Assembly (NCBI RefSeq): GCF_001552075.1
Contig: NZ_BCQM01000004.1
Location: 286,263 to 350,262 of the forward strand
DNA length: 64,000 bases
Source: Arthrobacter luteolus NBRC 107841
GTDB taxonomy: Bacteria > Actinomycetota > Actinomycetes > Actinomycetales > Micrococcaceae
Direction: 5' to 3'
The notes below the pieces were generated by a model, which searched no databases, was not told the origin of the DNA, and saw only the letters and a program-made list of their open reading frames with translations. Position 1 is the first letter of the stretch; each line of letters begins with the position of its first letter. Shown piece after piece: positions 1 to 7,738 of this stretch. Made by a program: the position numbers and the translations under genes.

Positions 1-32
1 GCGCCGATCCGGCAACGTCCGACTTCGCCTAA
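1..32 (+). CDS. 3' end of an unidentified CDS (partial)
   Basis: A short open stretch in frame 3 reads ADPATSDFA and stops at TAA (30-32), with GC-rich third positions. It is followed 44 bases later by a strong terminator hairpin, as expected for the end of a rightward gene. Too little is present to identify the protein, and another frame could be the real one. Confidence 0.3.
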   Translation, partial: ADPATSDFA

Positions 33-75
33 ACAGCCGCGAGCCTGAGGGCACAGCGGTAGATCCACCACAGAC

Positions 76-109
76 AAGGGCGGCCTTCCCGGAGGGGAAG
101 GCCGCCCTT
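76..109. terminator. Bidirectional intrinsic terminator
   Basis: Perfect 15-bp inverted repeat (76-90 with 95-109) with a GGAG loop. The stem starts AAGGG and ends CCCTT, giving short T-runs on both strands. It sits between the rightward gene leaving the left edge and the leftward fliW operon, so it can end both. Confidence 0.85.
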
Positions 110-148
110 TCTTATGTCAGGGGGTCTCTTACGTCAGGAGAGCGAGGC

Positions 149-547
149 TCAGGCTGCTGCGACGGCTTCCAGCGGCGCCCGGAGCGGCCAGTCGCCGCCT
201 TCCAGGATGACCTGTGCGCACTGCCAGGTCCGGGTGTTGATGATGACCGGGGCCAGCAGGTTCACGGTGGTGCCGCCGTCGGACGGGTTGGCGACCACCA
301 GGACACGGGCATCGGCCGGATCCTGGAGGCCCAGCTGGGCTGCCTGCTCGTCGGCGATCTCCGGGTTGTAATCGGGCAGGTACACGGAGGCGTCGATCGC
401 GTAGAAGCGGCGCTGTCCAGCGGAAACGTCCGCACCGGTCAGGGAGTACAGCCCGGTGGCGCCGTCCACGTCAGCCAGGTCGAAGGCCGTGATGGGTTCC
501 AGTCCAGGGGGAGGGGTAAGGAAAACCACCGGCGTCACGGTGCTCAT
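149..547 (-). CDS. fliW: Flagellar assembly factor FliW
   Basis: This 132-aa protein matches FliW in length and layout. It has the family signature VNLLAPVIINTRT followed by AQVIL near the C-terminus. FliW is a cytoplasmic protein that binds either newly made flagellin or CsrA, so free flagellin releases FliW from CsrA and flagellin translation is repressed. It is the last gene of flgN-flgK-flgL-fliW, its ATG overlapping the flgL stop by four bases (ATGA), which implies translational coupling. A csrA gene is present at 31496 and a flagellin leader with GGA motifs at about 4553-4596, so all three partners of the known circuit lie in this window. Confidence 0.93.
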   Translation of the reverse strand: MSTVTPVVFLTPPPGLEPITAFDLADVDGATGLYSLTGADVSAGQRRFYAIDASVYLPDYNPEIADEQAAQLGLQDPADARVLVVANPSDGGTTVNLLAPVIINTRTWQCAQVILEGGDWPLRAPLEAVAAA

Positions 548-1434
548 CGCAGGAAGTCCATCAGCGTGGGCTGCAGGACCTTGGCGGTGACAGCCAGCGA
601 GGACTGGTAGGCCAGTTCCTGCAGCTTCAGATCCATAATGACCGTTGCCGTGTCCAGATCTTCGATGCCGGAGCGCCGGGATTCCAGGCTCACGGACTGC
701 TCCATGTTGGTTTCCTCTGCTTTCATGACGCGGGCATGGCGGATGCCGACGTCGGTCTGCTGCGAGAGCACGGTGTCCCTGCTCGCATCGATGCCGGACA
801 GGTGTCCGCTGATGTTTCCGTTGGTCCGCAGGTCCGCGACCAGGGAATCGAGCTTGGTGAAGACGTCTCCGAAGACAGCATCTGCGCTGGCATCGACCCG
901 CACGGTGGTATTTGCATCCAGCCGGCGGGTCACCGGCCCGTCGCCGGCACCGGTGAACGTATAAACCGCCGGATCAACCGAGGTATCCACCGTGACAGCG
1001 GCCCCCGCATCGGAGTTCCCGGCAAAAATGTTCCGGCCCAGGTAGGAGGTGTTGGCCTGCGCCAGCAGATCCGACTTCAGCCCCTCAATTTCCGTGGCGA
1101 TCGCGGCCTTGCTCGCCGGGGTGGTCGTCGAGGTGGACGCGGTGATGGCCAGGTCCTTGATCCGGGTGAGAATGTCCGCGGTGCGGGACATGGCGGCGTC
1201 GACGGTGGCGAGCCAGCTGTTCGCGTCCGCGATGTTGCTCTTGTACTGAGTGTTGGCGCGGATTTCGCCGCGGACCTTCAGCGCGTCGGCGGTGCCGGAA
1301 GGATTGTCCGACGGCCGGGTGATGGCGGCTGAGGTCTGCGCCTGCTCCTGGAGCTTGGCCAGCCGGGAGATGTTCGCCTGCAGGTTCTGCTGGGCGTTGC
1401 GCGTCATCAACAGATTGGAGGTACGGGAAATCAC
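544..1434 (-). CDS. flgL: Flagellar hook-filament junction protein FlgL
   Basis: This 296-aa protein has flagellin-like ends. The N-terminus contains NLLMTRNAQQNLQANISRL and the C-terminus a long helix ending in LAVTAKVLQPTLMDFLR. Together with its place directly after flgK this identifies FlgL (HAP3), which joins the hook-associated ring to the filament outside the cell after export by the flagellar type III apparatus. It starts only three bases after the flgK stop and overlaps fliW at its end. It is shorter than enterobacterial FlgL in the middle, consistent with a reduced surface-exposed domain. Flagellin is an alternative from the sequence alone, but the true flagellin is at 4604. Confidence 0.92.
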   Translation of the reverse strand: MISRTSNLLMTRNAQQNLQANISRLAKLQEQAQTSAAITRPSDNPSGTADALKVRGEIRANTQYKSNIADANSWLATVDAAMSRTADILTRIKDLAITASTSTTTPASKAAIATEIEGLKSDLLAQANTSYLGRNIFAGNSDAGAAVTVDTSVDPAVYTFTGAGDGPVTRRLDANTTVRVDASADAVFGDVFTKLDSLVADLRTNGNISGHLSGIDASRDTVLSQQTDVGIRHARVMKAEETNMEQSVSLESRRSGIEDLDTATVIMDLKLQELAYQSSLAVTAKVLQPTLMDFLR

Positions 1435-1437
1435 GGG

Positions 1438-2838
1438 TTACCTTCCCACAATGCCGGTGCGGTTAATCAGGGTGTCGAGCATTTCGTCGATGGCTGTCAT
1501 GACCCGCGCAGCGCCCTGGTAGGCATGCTGATAAGCGAGCAGATTCAGATTCTCTTCATCCAGGTCCACCGAAGAGTTGGAGAGCTGCATTCCGACGGCG
1601 GAGGAGGCTGCCACGCCGGCGAGTTCCGCCTGCTGCATCTCCACGCGGGAGCTGGCGCCAATGCCGCTGACAAAGCCGGCCCAGACCGAGTCGGGAGAGT
1701 TTTTCCCGGTACCCAGCTGCGCGATGGCGTCGGCCACGGAGTTGTCTTTCGATCCCTGGCCGGCTGCACCGGTGGCGACGCCTCCGGCATTGGTCGGAAT
1801 GACCTTCAGCGAAAGGGCAGCGGGATCGGTGGTGTGGCTGAAGAAATCACCCAGCACCGTTCCGGCGGTGTTGGTGCCGCCGTTATGCACACCGTTCACC
1901 GCGGTAGCCAGGGCCTTGGCGAAGTTGTTGTAGCCTTCCGCCGCGGATGCCAGCACGCCGCCGTCGCCGGCCGGTGCCAAGATGCTGAGCGCTCCGGCGA
2001 TTTCGCCGCTGACTGCCATGTTGGTCCCTGGGCGGTGGCTCCACTCCAAGCGCGGCGCTTCGCCGCCCATGGCAACCCCGCCGGCAACCTGGACAGGCCG
2101 GACGATATCCCCGGAGACAATGGCGTTGCCGTCAATCAGGACGTCGACCATGCCGTTGTCGGATTCGCGGACCGTTCCGCCCGCCAGAGCGGCGATCGTG
2201 GTGGTCAGGGCGTTCCGCTGGTCGATCAGTTCATTAGCCGACCCGCCGGAGGCCAGAGTGGTCCGGATCTGCGCATTCAGGGACGCGATCTGCGAGGCGG
2301 TGCCATTCAGCTCCGCCTCCATGTCCTTGAGCTGCTTATACGCACCGGTCCACTGCTCCTCCACTGCCTCATACCCGGTGGAGATCTGCTGGGCGAGGAT
2401 GGTGGCCTGCCCGATGAGCCCGGTGGCCGCGGCTTCGTCCCCGGGTTTGTTAGCCACACCCTGCCAAGCGGCCCAGAACTCGGTCAGGGACGTGGAAATG
2501 CCGTTCTTCCCCGGTTCGTTCAGGCTGGTTTCCAGGCTGGACAGGGCATTGGCACGCACTGCGGAAAACCCGGAGGCTGCGGCGGTCGCCCGTACACGGG
2601 TATCCAGCTGCATGCTGCCGAGCCGGGCGATCCCGTCAACTGAGACGCCCTGGCCCACAGCCGGTCCGGTGGAAAACCTGCCGGCGATGGACGCGCCGCC
2701 CATGGCGGAGGTGGTGACCCGCTGGCGGGTGTATCCCGGTGTGTTGACGTTGGCGATGTTTTGCCCAACGATGTCGAGGCCCTTGCGGGCCGCGCTCAGA
2801 CCGGAGTAAGCGGTGTTAAGGCCGCTGAAGGTGCTCAT
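1438..2838 (-). CDS. flgK: Flagellar hook-associated protein 1 FlgK
   Basis: This 466-aa protein starts MSTFSGLNTAYSGLSAARKG and continues with QNIANVNTPGYTRQ, the rod/hook-family N-terminal motif. Its C-terminus, LDEENLNLLAYQHAYQGAAR, is the matching C-terminal motif. FlgK (HAP1) forms the first ring between hook and filament. AAAGGA lies upstream of the ATG. Gene order flgN-flgK-flgL-fliW is typical of compact Gram-positive flagellar operons, in which the chaperone FlgN is made beside its substrates. Confidence 0.95.
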   Translation of the reverse strand: MSTFSGLNTAYSGLSAARKGLDIVGQNIANVNTPGYTRQRVTTSAMGGASIAGRFSTGPAVGQGVSVDGIARLGSMQLDTRVRATAAASGFSAVRANALSSLETSLNEPGKNGISTSLTEFWAAWQGVANKPGDEAAATGLIGQATILAQQISTGYEAVEEQWTGAYKQLKDMEAELNGTASQIASLNAQIRTTLASGGSANELIDQRNALTTTIAALAGGTVRESDNGMVDVLIDGNAIVSGDIVRPVQVAGGVAMGGEAPRLEWSHRPGTNMAVSGEIAGALSILAPAGDGGVLASAAEGYNNFAKALATAVNGVHNGGTNTAGTVLGDFFSHTTDPAALSLKVIPTNAGGVATGAAGQGSKDNSVADAIAQLGTGKNSPDSVWAGFVSGIGASSRVEMQQAELAGVAASSAVGMQLSNSSVDLDEENLNLLAYQHAYQGAARVMTAIDEMLDTLINRTGIVGR

Positions 2839-2866
2839 GGCGTGACGATTCCTTTGTTCACGGTCT

Positions 2867-3352
2867 CTAGAGTTGCTTGTCCACTATGCGGGCGCTGCTT
2901 CCCGGCCCGGCAGAGTTGCCGCTGGAGGTGTACGTTTTGCTCTCCGTGCCCAGGCCCGCGAGGGTTTCCTGGGCGGAACGCGCAGCCGTACGGAGGAACT
3001 GCTCGTTCGTGTCCCGCAGGTCGCGGATCCTCACGGTCAGTTCCGTCATTGCCTGCAAATGGGCCGTGAAAATCTCAGTCCACGGTCCTGGAGGTGCTGC
3101 GGCGATAATCTGCCGAAGAGTTGCATCTTCGGCTATGCCCCATTCCTCCGCGAGTTCGGAAACGGCCACCGTCCTGGCCAGATTCGCGATCCGCAGGCGA
3201 TCAAGGACCTGCTCCACTTCCCGGGTGGCGTGCTGGAGCCAGCGCGTTTTCCCGGAGGTCAGGAGCAGCTGTTCTTCCTCGAGCTTGAAGGTCAGGAGCT
3301 CCAACAGTTCCCGTTCTTCCCAGAGTAATGCGGACAATTTCTGGGTACCCAT
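2867..3352 (-). CDS. flgN: FlgN-type export chaperone
   Basis: This 161-aa, mostly helical protein opens LSALLWEERELLELLTFKLEEE, the long N-terminal helix pattern of FlgN chaperones, and ends in a disordered Ser/Gly-rich tail. FlgN binds FlgK and FlgL in the cytoplasm and hands them to the export gate. Its position immediately before flgK and flgL supports the call. The start has a very strong ribosome-binding site (AGGAGGTGAGC). The transcript leader is about 120 bases from a sigma-28-like promoter at 3478-3504 and contains a GCAGGAUGU motif at 3412-3420. The FlgN family is weakly conserved, so the call rests on fold pattern and context. Confidence 0.8.
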   Translation of the reverse strand: MGTQKLSALLWEERELLELLTFKLEEEQLLLTSGKTRWLQHATREVEQVLDRLRIANLARTVAVSELAEEWGIAEDATLRQIIAAAPPGPWTEIFTAHLQAMTELTVRIRDLRDTNEQFLRTAARSAQETLAGLGTESKTYTSSGNSAGPGSSARIVDKQL

Positions 3353-3477
3353 GTCTAGCTCACCTCCTGCGGTCTACGCGAGTGTTTTGTCTTCCGATGG
3401 ATGCGGAATCACATCCTGCAACGGTTTCAAGACACCCGCCTTCACAGGCCGAAAAACTTTTAATCCGTCAGACACAC

Positions 3478-3504
3478 CTATCGGCGGTTGCACCATCAAT
3501 GTTA
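3478..3504 (-). promoter_or_regulatory. Sigma-28-like promoter of flgN-flgK-flgL-fliW
   Basis: On the minus strand TAAC (3504-3501) is followed after exactly 15 bases by GCCGATAG (3485-3478). This equals the spacing and -10 of the classical FliA promoter (TAAA-N15-GCCGATAA). The same motif precedes flagellin, flgB and fliM. Confidence 0.78.
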
Positions 3505-3614
3505 GTGGTATGTTGCACGTATTACGCCAAAGTATGGAATCTCCCGGGGGTCTCAGCCTCCGTCCTAGCGGCAAGCGTATTTTGTTGGGGAACAAGGACT
3601 TGGGGGTCCATATT

Positions 3615-4463
3615 TTGAATCGTGAAGAACGCAACCTGCTGGTTGTGGAGAACTTACCGCTGGTCGGATATCTGGTCTCAGAGGTGTGTGCCAAGGTGAC
3701 ACATCTCTCCCGGGATGATCTGGCATCGGTTGGAGCAATCGCCCTGATCACCTCTGCTGACTCGTTCAATGCAGAGCTGGGTGTGCCCTTCGGTGCGTAC
3801 GCGCGCCGGCGCATCGTTGGGGCATTTGCCGACGAGATGCGCTCCAGTGACTGGGCCACCAGGACGGCACGGAAGCGCATCAAGGAAACACTGGCAGTAA
3901 AGGAAGCTCTGACTGGGGCGCTCGGACGGAGCCCGAAGGTCGACGAGATCGCTTCTGCCCTGGGTGTTGACCGCAGTACGGCCGAGGATGCCCTCGCCGA
4001 CGCGTCGCGCACCGTGTCCCACCTGGACGACGCCGCCTCGGACTCCCTGGTGAGTGAGCTGCCTTCGCCTGAAGGGTCAGTACTGAATGCCGAAAGCATG
4101 AAGTATCTGCGGGCCGCCGTCGCTGCCCTGCCGGAAAAAATGCGCTACATCGTGGAGCAGGTGTACTTCCACGACCGGTCCGTCAAGGAGCTGGCCGCCG
4201 AGCTGGGGGCCACCCACTCCGCGGTTTCCCAGCAGCGCGCCGAAGCAGTCCGGCTGCTGCGCGACGGTCTGGGCACCCACTACTCGGACACGGGGGCACC
4301 GGCACCGATTGAGTCCCGGATTTCCCCGGCCCGGCGGAACGCCTACCTCTCCTCGGTGGCGGAATGGACGGCCGGCGGGCTCACCCGGCAGGACCCGCAT
4401 TTCCATCCCACCGGATTCTCTGCCCCGGGCGGGCATGGTGTCCTGAACACCGCCGTGTCCTAA
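3615..4463 (+). CDS. fliA: FliA-family (sigma-28) RNA polymerase sigma factor
   Basis: The 282-aa product has sigma-70 regions 2, 3 and 4. Region 2 contains HLSRDDLASVGAIALI and PFGAYARRRIVGAFADEMRS, then DW-TR-ARKR, the FliA-specific pattern. Region 4 contains LPEKMRYIVEQVYFHDRSVKEL and a helix-turn-helix ending AVSQQRAEAVRLL. The reading frame stays open far upstream, over flgN on the other strand. I chose the TTG at 3615 because GGGGG lies about eight bases before it and FliA-type homology begins just after; ATG at 3534 or 3510 are alternatives. The gene is divergent from flgN and next to flagellin, and four promoters of the matching class occur in the locus. No anti-sigma factor FlgM was found here. 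Confidence 0.85.
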   Translation: MNREERNLLVVENLPLVGYLVSEVCAKVTHLSRDDLASVGAIALITSADSFNAELGVPFGAYARRRIVGAFADEMRSSDWATRTARKRIKETLAVKEALTGALGRSPKVDEIASALGVDRSTAEDALADASRTVSHLDDAASDSLVSELPSPEGSVLNAESMKYLRAAVAALPEKMRYIVEQVYFHDRSVKELAAELGATHSAVSQQRAEAVRLLRDGLGTHYSDTGAPAPIESRISPARRNAYLSSVAEWTAGGLTRQDPHFHPTGFSAPGGHGVLNTAVS

Positions 4464-4515
4464 TAACTGCTGTGTTCCAGGTCTCAAATGGCTGGAAAAA
4501 ACTTTCCCGGATTCC

Positions 4516-4542
4516 TAACACCTGACCCGTGAGGGCCGATAA
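4516..4542 (+). promoter_or_regulatory. Sigma-28-like promoter of flagellin
   Basis: TAAC (4516-4519), a 15-base spacer and GCCGATAA (4535-4542), identical in the -10 to the enterobacterial FliA consensus. The expected start is near 4549, giving a leader of about 55 bases. Confidence 0.85.
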
Positions 4543-4581
4543 CTACGGGTAGAGGCCCACGGACGGGCCTTGTAGTTATCG
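4538..4581 (+). promoter_or_regulatory. Flagellin leader: palindrome and GGA stem-loop
   Basis: Two nested structures are visible. CGATAACTAC (4538-4547) is perfectly inverted at 4572-4581 and overlaps the -10 box, so as a pair it can only act fully at DNA level. Inside it AGGCCC (4553-4558) pairs with GGGCCT (4565-4570), leaving the hexaloop ACGGAC. A second ACGGA lies at 4589-4593 inside the ribosome-binding site ACGGAGGA. GGA in a hairpin loop plus GGA in the ribosome-binding site is the layout of a dual-site CsrA target. Binding is inferred, not shown. Confidence 0.65.
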
Positions 4582-4603
4582 CCCAATCACGGAGGAATTC
4601 ACC

Positions 4604-5428
4604 ATGGGTTTCACAATCGCAACAAACACCTCGTCGCTGAACGCAATGCGCAACCTGAACCTGAACCAGGCTGCTCAGTCCAAGTCGGTGGAGCGTCTCT
4701 CCAGCGGCCTGCGTATCAACCGTGCAGCTGACGACGCTGCCGGCCTGGCCATCTCCGAAGGTCTGAAGAACCAGATCTCCGGTCTGACCCAGGCAGGCCG
4801 CAACGCTCAGGACGGCATCAGCCTGATCCAGACCGCTGAAGGCGCCCTGACCGAGGTCCACAACATCCTGAACCGCGTGCGCGACCTCGCCGTTCAGGGT
4901 GGTAACGATTCCAACAACGTCAAGTCCCGTGAAGCCATCAAGGGTGAAATCGACGCCCTGGGCGCCGAGCTTGGCCGTATCCAGGCCTCCACCAACTTCA
5001 ACGGCATCAAGCTGCTGAACGCTGACACCAACATCACCGTTCAGATTGGCGCCGGCGGCGTTGTCGCTGAAGATCAGCTCGAAGTTGCCTTCACGGCCAT
5101 GACCGCCGTAGTCGGTGCTGTTACGGCCGCATCGGTTACCGATTCGGACGCTGCCGCAGCATCAGTTGTGGCCATGGATACCGCGATCGCCGCTATCTCC
5201 ACTCAGCGTGCATCCCTTGGTGCCCAGCAGAACCGCCTGGAATCCACCGCTCGCTCCATCGCGGTTTCCGTCGAGAACCTCTCGGCAGCCAACTCCCGCA
5301 TCCGCGACACGGACATGGCAGCGGAAATGGGCAGCTTCACCAAGTCCCAGATCCTCTCCAGCGCCGCAACCGCAATGCTGGCCCAGGCTAACCAGATGAA
5401 CTCCGGCGTTATGCAGCTCCTGCAGTAA
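4604..5428 (+). CDS. fliC: Flagellin
   Basis: This 274-aa protein has the flagellin N-terminal domain (NTSSLNAMRNLNLNQ, ERLSSGLRINRAADDAAGLA) and the C-terminal domain (RASLGAQQNRLESTARSI, ending ANQMNSGVMQLLQ). Only about 80 residues of weakly conserved, Ala/Val-rich sequence separate them, so the filament subunit is essentially D0-D1 with a minimal outer domain. The ribosome-binding site is GGAGGA, seven bases before the ATG, and it overlaps a potential CsrA site. It is the only flagellin gene in the window. It is transcribed from its own sigma-28-like promoter and followed by a large inverted repeat. The subunit is exported by the flagellar apparatus, probably with FliS at 6958. Confidence 0.97.
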   Translation: MGFTIATNTSSLNAMRNLNLNQAAQSKSVERLSSGLRINRAADDAAGLAISEGLKNQISGLTQAGRNAQDGISLIQTAEGALTEVHNILNRVRDLAVQGGNDSNNVKSREAIKGEIDALGAELGRIQASTNFNGIKLLNADTNITVQIGAGGVVAEDQLEVAFTAMTAVVGAVTAASVTDSDAAAASVVAMDTAIAAISTQRASLGAQQNRLESTARSIAVSVENLSAANSRIRDTDMAAEMGSFTKSQILSSAATAMLAQANQMNSGVMQLLQ

Positions 5429-5502
5429 TAACGGTTTCATCGCGGGGCAGCTCCGGCGGCACCGCACCCAGCAGTAACCGCTTAACCGGCAGGTGAATGG
5501 CC

Positions 5503-5548
5503 GCTGACGGGAAAAGAATGACTTGGACCTCACACTTTTCCCGTCAGC
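5503..5548 (+). terminator. Inverted repeat downstream of flagellin
   Basis: GCTGACGGGAAAAG (5503-5516) is perfectly complementary to 5535-5548, with an 18-base loop. It lies between flagellin and fliD and may end or stabilise the abundant flagellin transcript. No T-tract follows, so it is not a standard intrinsic terminator. Confidence 0.55.
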
Positions 5549-5620
5549 CCATTCCCTGCCTGAAGCGTTTTATCAAGCCTTTCCGGTGGCACCGGAGGGA
5601 TACCTTTTAGGAGCATCGGC

Positions 5621-6961
5621 ATGGCGCTAGGCATCGACGGGATCATCAGCGGTATCAAAACCACCGAGATGATCAAGCAGCTTATGGACATCGAAGCCCG
5701 GCCCCAGCTGCTGCTCAAGAACAAGGTCACAACGACCCAGCTGTTTACCACTGCCCTGCAGTCGCTGAACACCAAGATCGCTTCCCTGGCCGAGGCCGCG
5801 GCCAAAACGGCCAAGCCCGCCGGGACCGATCTTTTCACGGCGACCAGCAGTTCGGACAAGGTCACCGCAACGGTAGGCGCCGGGGCAGCAGCAGGTTCAC
5901 TCGATATCTCGGTTACCCAGACAGCCACGGCGCAGATCTCGCTTTCCGCAGCGATGGCGGCCTGGCCGTCCAACAGTGCCCTGTCCATCTCAGCCAACGG
6001 CACCACAACCTCCTTCGATACCACGGACAAATCCATGGATGAGGTCATCAGCGAGGTCAACAAGGCCAACCTCGGGGTGACCGGTGTGAAGATTCCCACC
6101 GGCATCGTGGACGGTGTCCAGCAGTACCGGGTGCAGTTCACCGCCACAAAGACCGGCGCCGAGGGTGCGTTCACGGCAAGCATTGACGGAACTGACGCGG
6201 ATGTCCTCAAGCCCGCGCAGGACGCCAAGCTCACCCTTTGGGCGGGTACCCCTGCCGCACAGGAACTGACGTCCGGCACCAACACCTTCAAGGGCATCAT
6301 GCCCGGTGTTGACGTGACCCTGGCTGCTAATACACCCGCCAACACGGCTCTCACCCTGACGGTTGCCAGGGACGACGAAGCCATCTCCAAAGTAGCCTCC
6401 GACATGGTCGCTTCCTTGGCCGATGTCTTTGCGTTCATCGATAAGAACAGCGCCGTCACCGTCACCACCAGTTCCGGAAACACCAGCGCGACCGGCGGAT
6501 TGTTCACGGGCGACGCCGGGATCCGGGATATCAAGCGGCAGGTTATGGACGCGGCGACCTCACCGATCGATGGCCGCTCACCCTCTGAAATCGGCGTTGT
6601 CATCACCAAGGAAGGCACCGTTGAGTTCGATGCGGAGAAGTTCGCCGCAGCGATGGAAGCTGATCCAATCAAGACGCAGGAAACGCTGCAGACGATTGCC
6701 GGGCGGGTCGCAGCAGCCGGCAAGGTGGCTTCGGACAAATACGACGGTTTGATCACCCAGCGGATCACCGGCCAGGAATCCGTGATCAAGGACCTCAACA
6801 CCCAAATTGAAGGGTGGGACCGCCGCCTGGCCAGCCGTGAATCCACGCTGAAATTGATCTGGGGCAATCTGGAGGTCAAGCTCAGCCAGCTGCAAACGCA
6901 GCAGGAATGGCTGACCGGGCAGCTCGCCTCGCTTAACGGCTCCAACTCAGGCAGCAAGTGA
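5621..6961 (+). CDS. fliD: Flagellar filament cap FliD (HAP2)
   Basis: This 446-aa protein opens MALGIDGIISGIKTTEMIKQLM, the FliD N-terminal signature (G-x-x-SG-x-D/T-x-x-x-I-x-x-LM). Its C-terminus has the helical DRRLASRESTLKLIWGNLEV and LSQLQTQQEWLTGQLA, matching the FliD C-terminal coiled region (standard motif R-x-x-x-x-E-x-x-L-x-x-x-F-x-x-x-E). FliD caps the growing filament and folds arriving flagellin. The ribosome-binding site TAGGAG is well placed. The stop TGA overlaps the fliS start GTG, so fliD and fliS are coupled. I saw no sigma-28-type promoter directly upstream; transcription may read through from flagellin. Confidence 0.94.
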   Translation: MALGIDGIISGIKTTEMIKQLMDIEARPQLLLKNKVTTTQLFTTALQSLNTKIASLAEAAAKTAKPAGTDLFTATSSSDKVTATVGAGAAAGSLDISVTQTATAQISLSAAMAAWPSNSALSISANGTTTSFDTTDKSMDEVISEVNKANLGVTGVKIPTGIVDGVQQYRVQFTATKTGAEGAFTASIDGTDADVLKPAQDAKLTLWAGTPAAQELTSGTNTFKGIMPGVDVTLAANTPANTALTLTVARDDEAISKVASDMVASLADVFAFIDKNSAVTVTTSSGNTSATGGLFTGDAGIRDIKRQVMDAATSPIDGRSPSEIGVVITKEGTVEFDAEKFAAAMEADPIKTQETLQTIAGRVAAAGKVASDKYDGLITQRITGQESVIKDLNTQIEGWDRRLASRESTLKLIWGNLEVKLSQLQTQQEWLTGQLASLNGSNSGSK

Positions 6962-7398
6962 CCGTGAGCTACGGACTGCAGGCCAAGCGGGCTGAGTACA
7001 TCCGGGATGCGGTGATGTCCGCCTCTCCCGTTCGGCTGCTCACCATGCTCTACGACCGGATGCTGCTGGACCTGAACCGCGCCGAAGCAGCCCAGCAGGC
7101 CGGAAACTGGCCGGCTGCCTCGGAGCAGCTGGTGCATGCCCAGGCGATCGTTGCCGAACTCAGCGGAACCCTCAAGGTCGACGAGTGGGAGGGCGGCGAG
7201 AACCTCCAGGCCATTTACGGCTATGTGATGAAGGCGCTGGTGGAAGCCAACCTCCAGCACAGTGCGGCAATGACCCGCGAGTGCATCAACCTGATGGAAC
7301 CGCTCCGCGCAGCCTGGCATGAGGCCGCTGCCCAGCTCCCCACCCAGGCGCCCGGCGCCGCCCCGACCGGTACAGGCGGCACCCTCGGTGTCGGCTGA
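6958..7398 (+). CDS. fliS: Flagellin export chaperone FliS
   Basis: This 146-aa protein shows the FliS pattern YRDAVMSASPVRLLTMLYDRMLLDLNRAEA (quoted here only as a region, residues about 10-42), where family members read ASPEQLLLMLYDG. FliS is a four-helix cytoplasmic chaperone that binds the C-terminal domain of flagellin and stops premature assembly. It starts with GTG overlapping the fliD stop (GTGA). The last 25 residues are Pro/Ala/Gly-rich and probably disordered. Confidence 0.92.
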   Translation: MTVSYGLQAKRAEYIRDAVMSASPVRLLTMLYDRMLLDLNRAEAAQQAGNWPAASEQLVHAQAIVAELSGTLKVDEWEGGENLQAIYGYVMKALVEANLQHSAAMTRECINLMEPLRAAWHEAAAQLPTQAPGAAPTGTGGTLGVG

Positions 7399-7402
7399 AC
7401 CC

Positions 7403-7738
7403 ATGGAGTCGTCTGACGCGGCTGAGCCGGACTCAGAAAACCTGGAGCGCTGGGACGAAATCCTGACCCAGCTGGAAGACAACCTTGAGGCCTTCATGGA
7501 CGGGAGCACCGTCCAGGAACAGGCCCGCAGCGTCGCCAGCGCCTGGCATCCGCCGCACGACCTTGGCCCGATGCCGGTGCAGTTCGCTGCGCGGGCACGG
7601 CTGCTCGCCATGGCGCAGCAGCGCGCTTACCAGCAGCTGCGCAGCGAGTCGCGGATGATCCGTCAGCAGGCAGAACTCATCCGCAGCGTACCGACGGCCT
7701 CCTCCGGCGGCGCCGTCTACCTGGACGTCGCGGGCTAG
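7403..7738 (+). CDS. Small helical protein in the FliT position
   Basis: This 111-aa acidic protein follows fliS by four bases. Residues about 10-75 are predicted helical (NLERWDEILTQLEDNLEAF, then ARARLLAMAQQRAYQQL). The place after fliD-fliS is where FliT, the FliD chaperone, is usually found, and its size and helical character fit. I do not recognise a clear FliT motif, so the function is inferred from position. The start is uncertain: ATG 7403 is used here, but GTG 7388 overlaps the fliS end in frame. It ends the flagellin-fliD-fliS unit; non-coding repeats follow. Confidence 0.6.
   Translation: MESSDAAEPDSENLERWDEILTQLEDNLEAFMDGSTVQEQARSVASAWHPPHDLGPMPVQFAARARLLAMAQQRAYQQLRSESRMIRQQAELIRSVPTASSGGAVYLDVAG

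Noticed and set aside
2877..3614. N-terminal extension of the sigma factor over flgN
   Set aside because: The frame is open by chance opposite flgN; sigma-factor similarity begins only after 3615, and the region holds the flgN promoter.
5530..7611. 693-codon open frame antisense to fliD-fliS
   Set aside because: It mirrors real genes on the other strand, has no family motifs, and arises from GC-rich codon use that suppresses stops.
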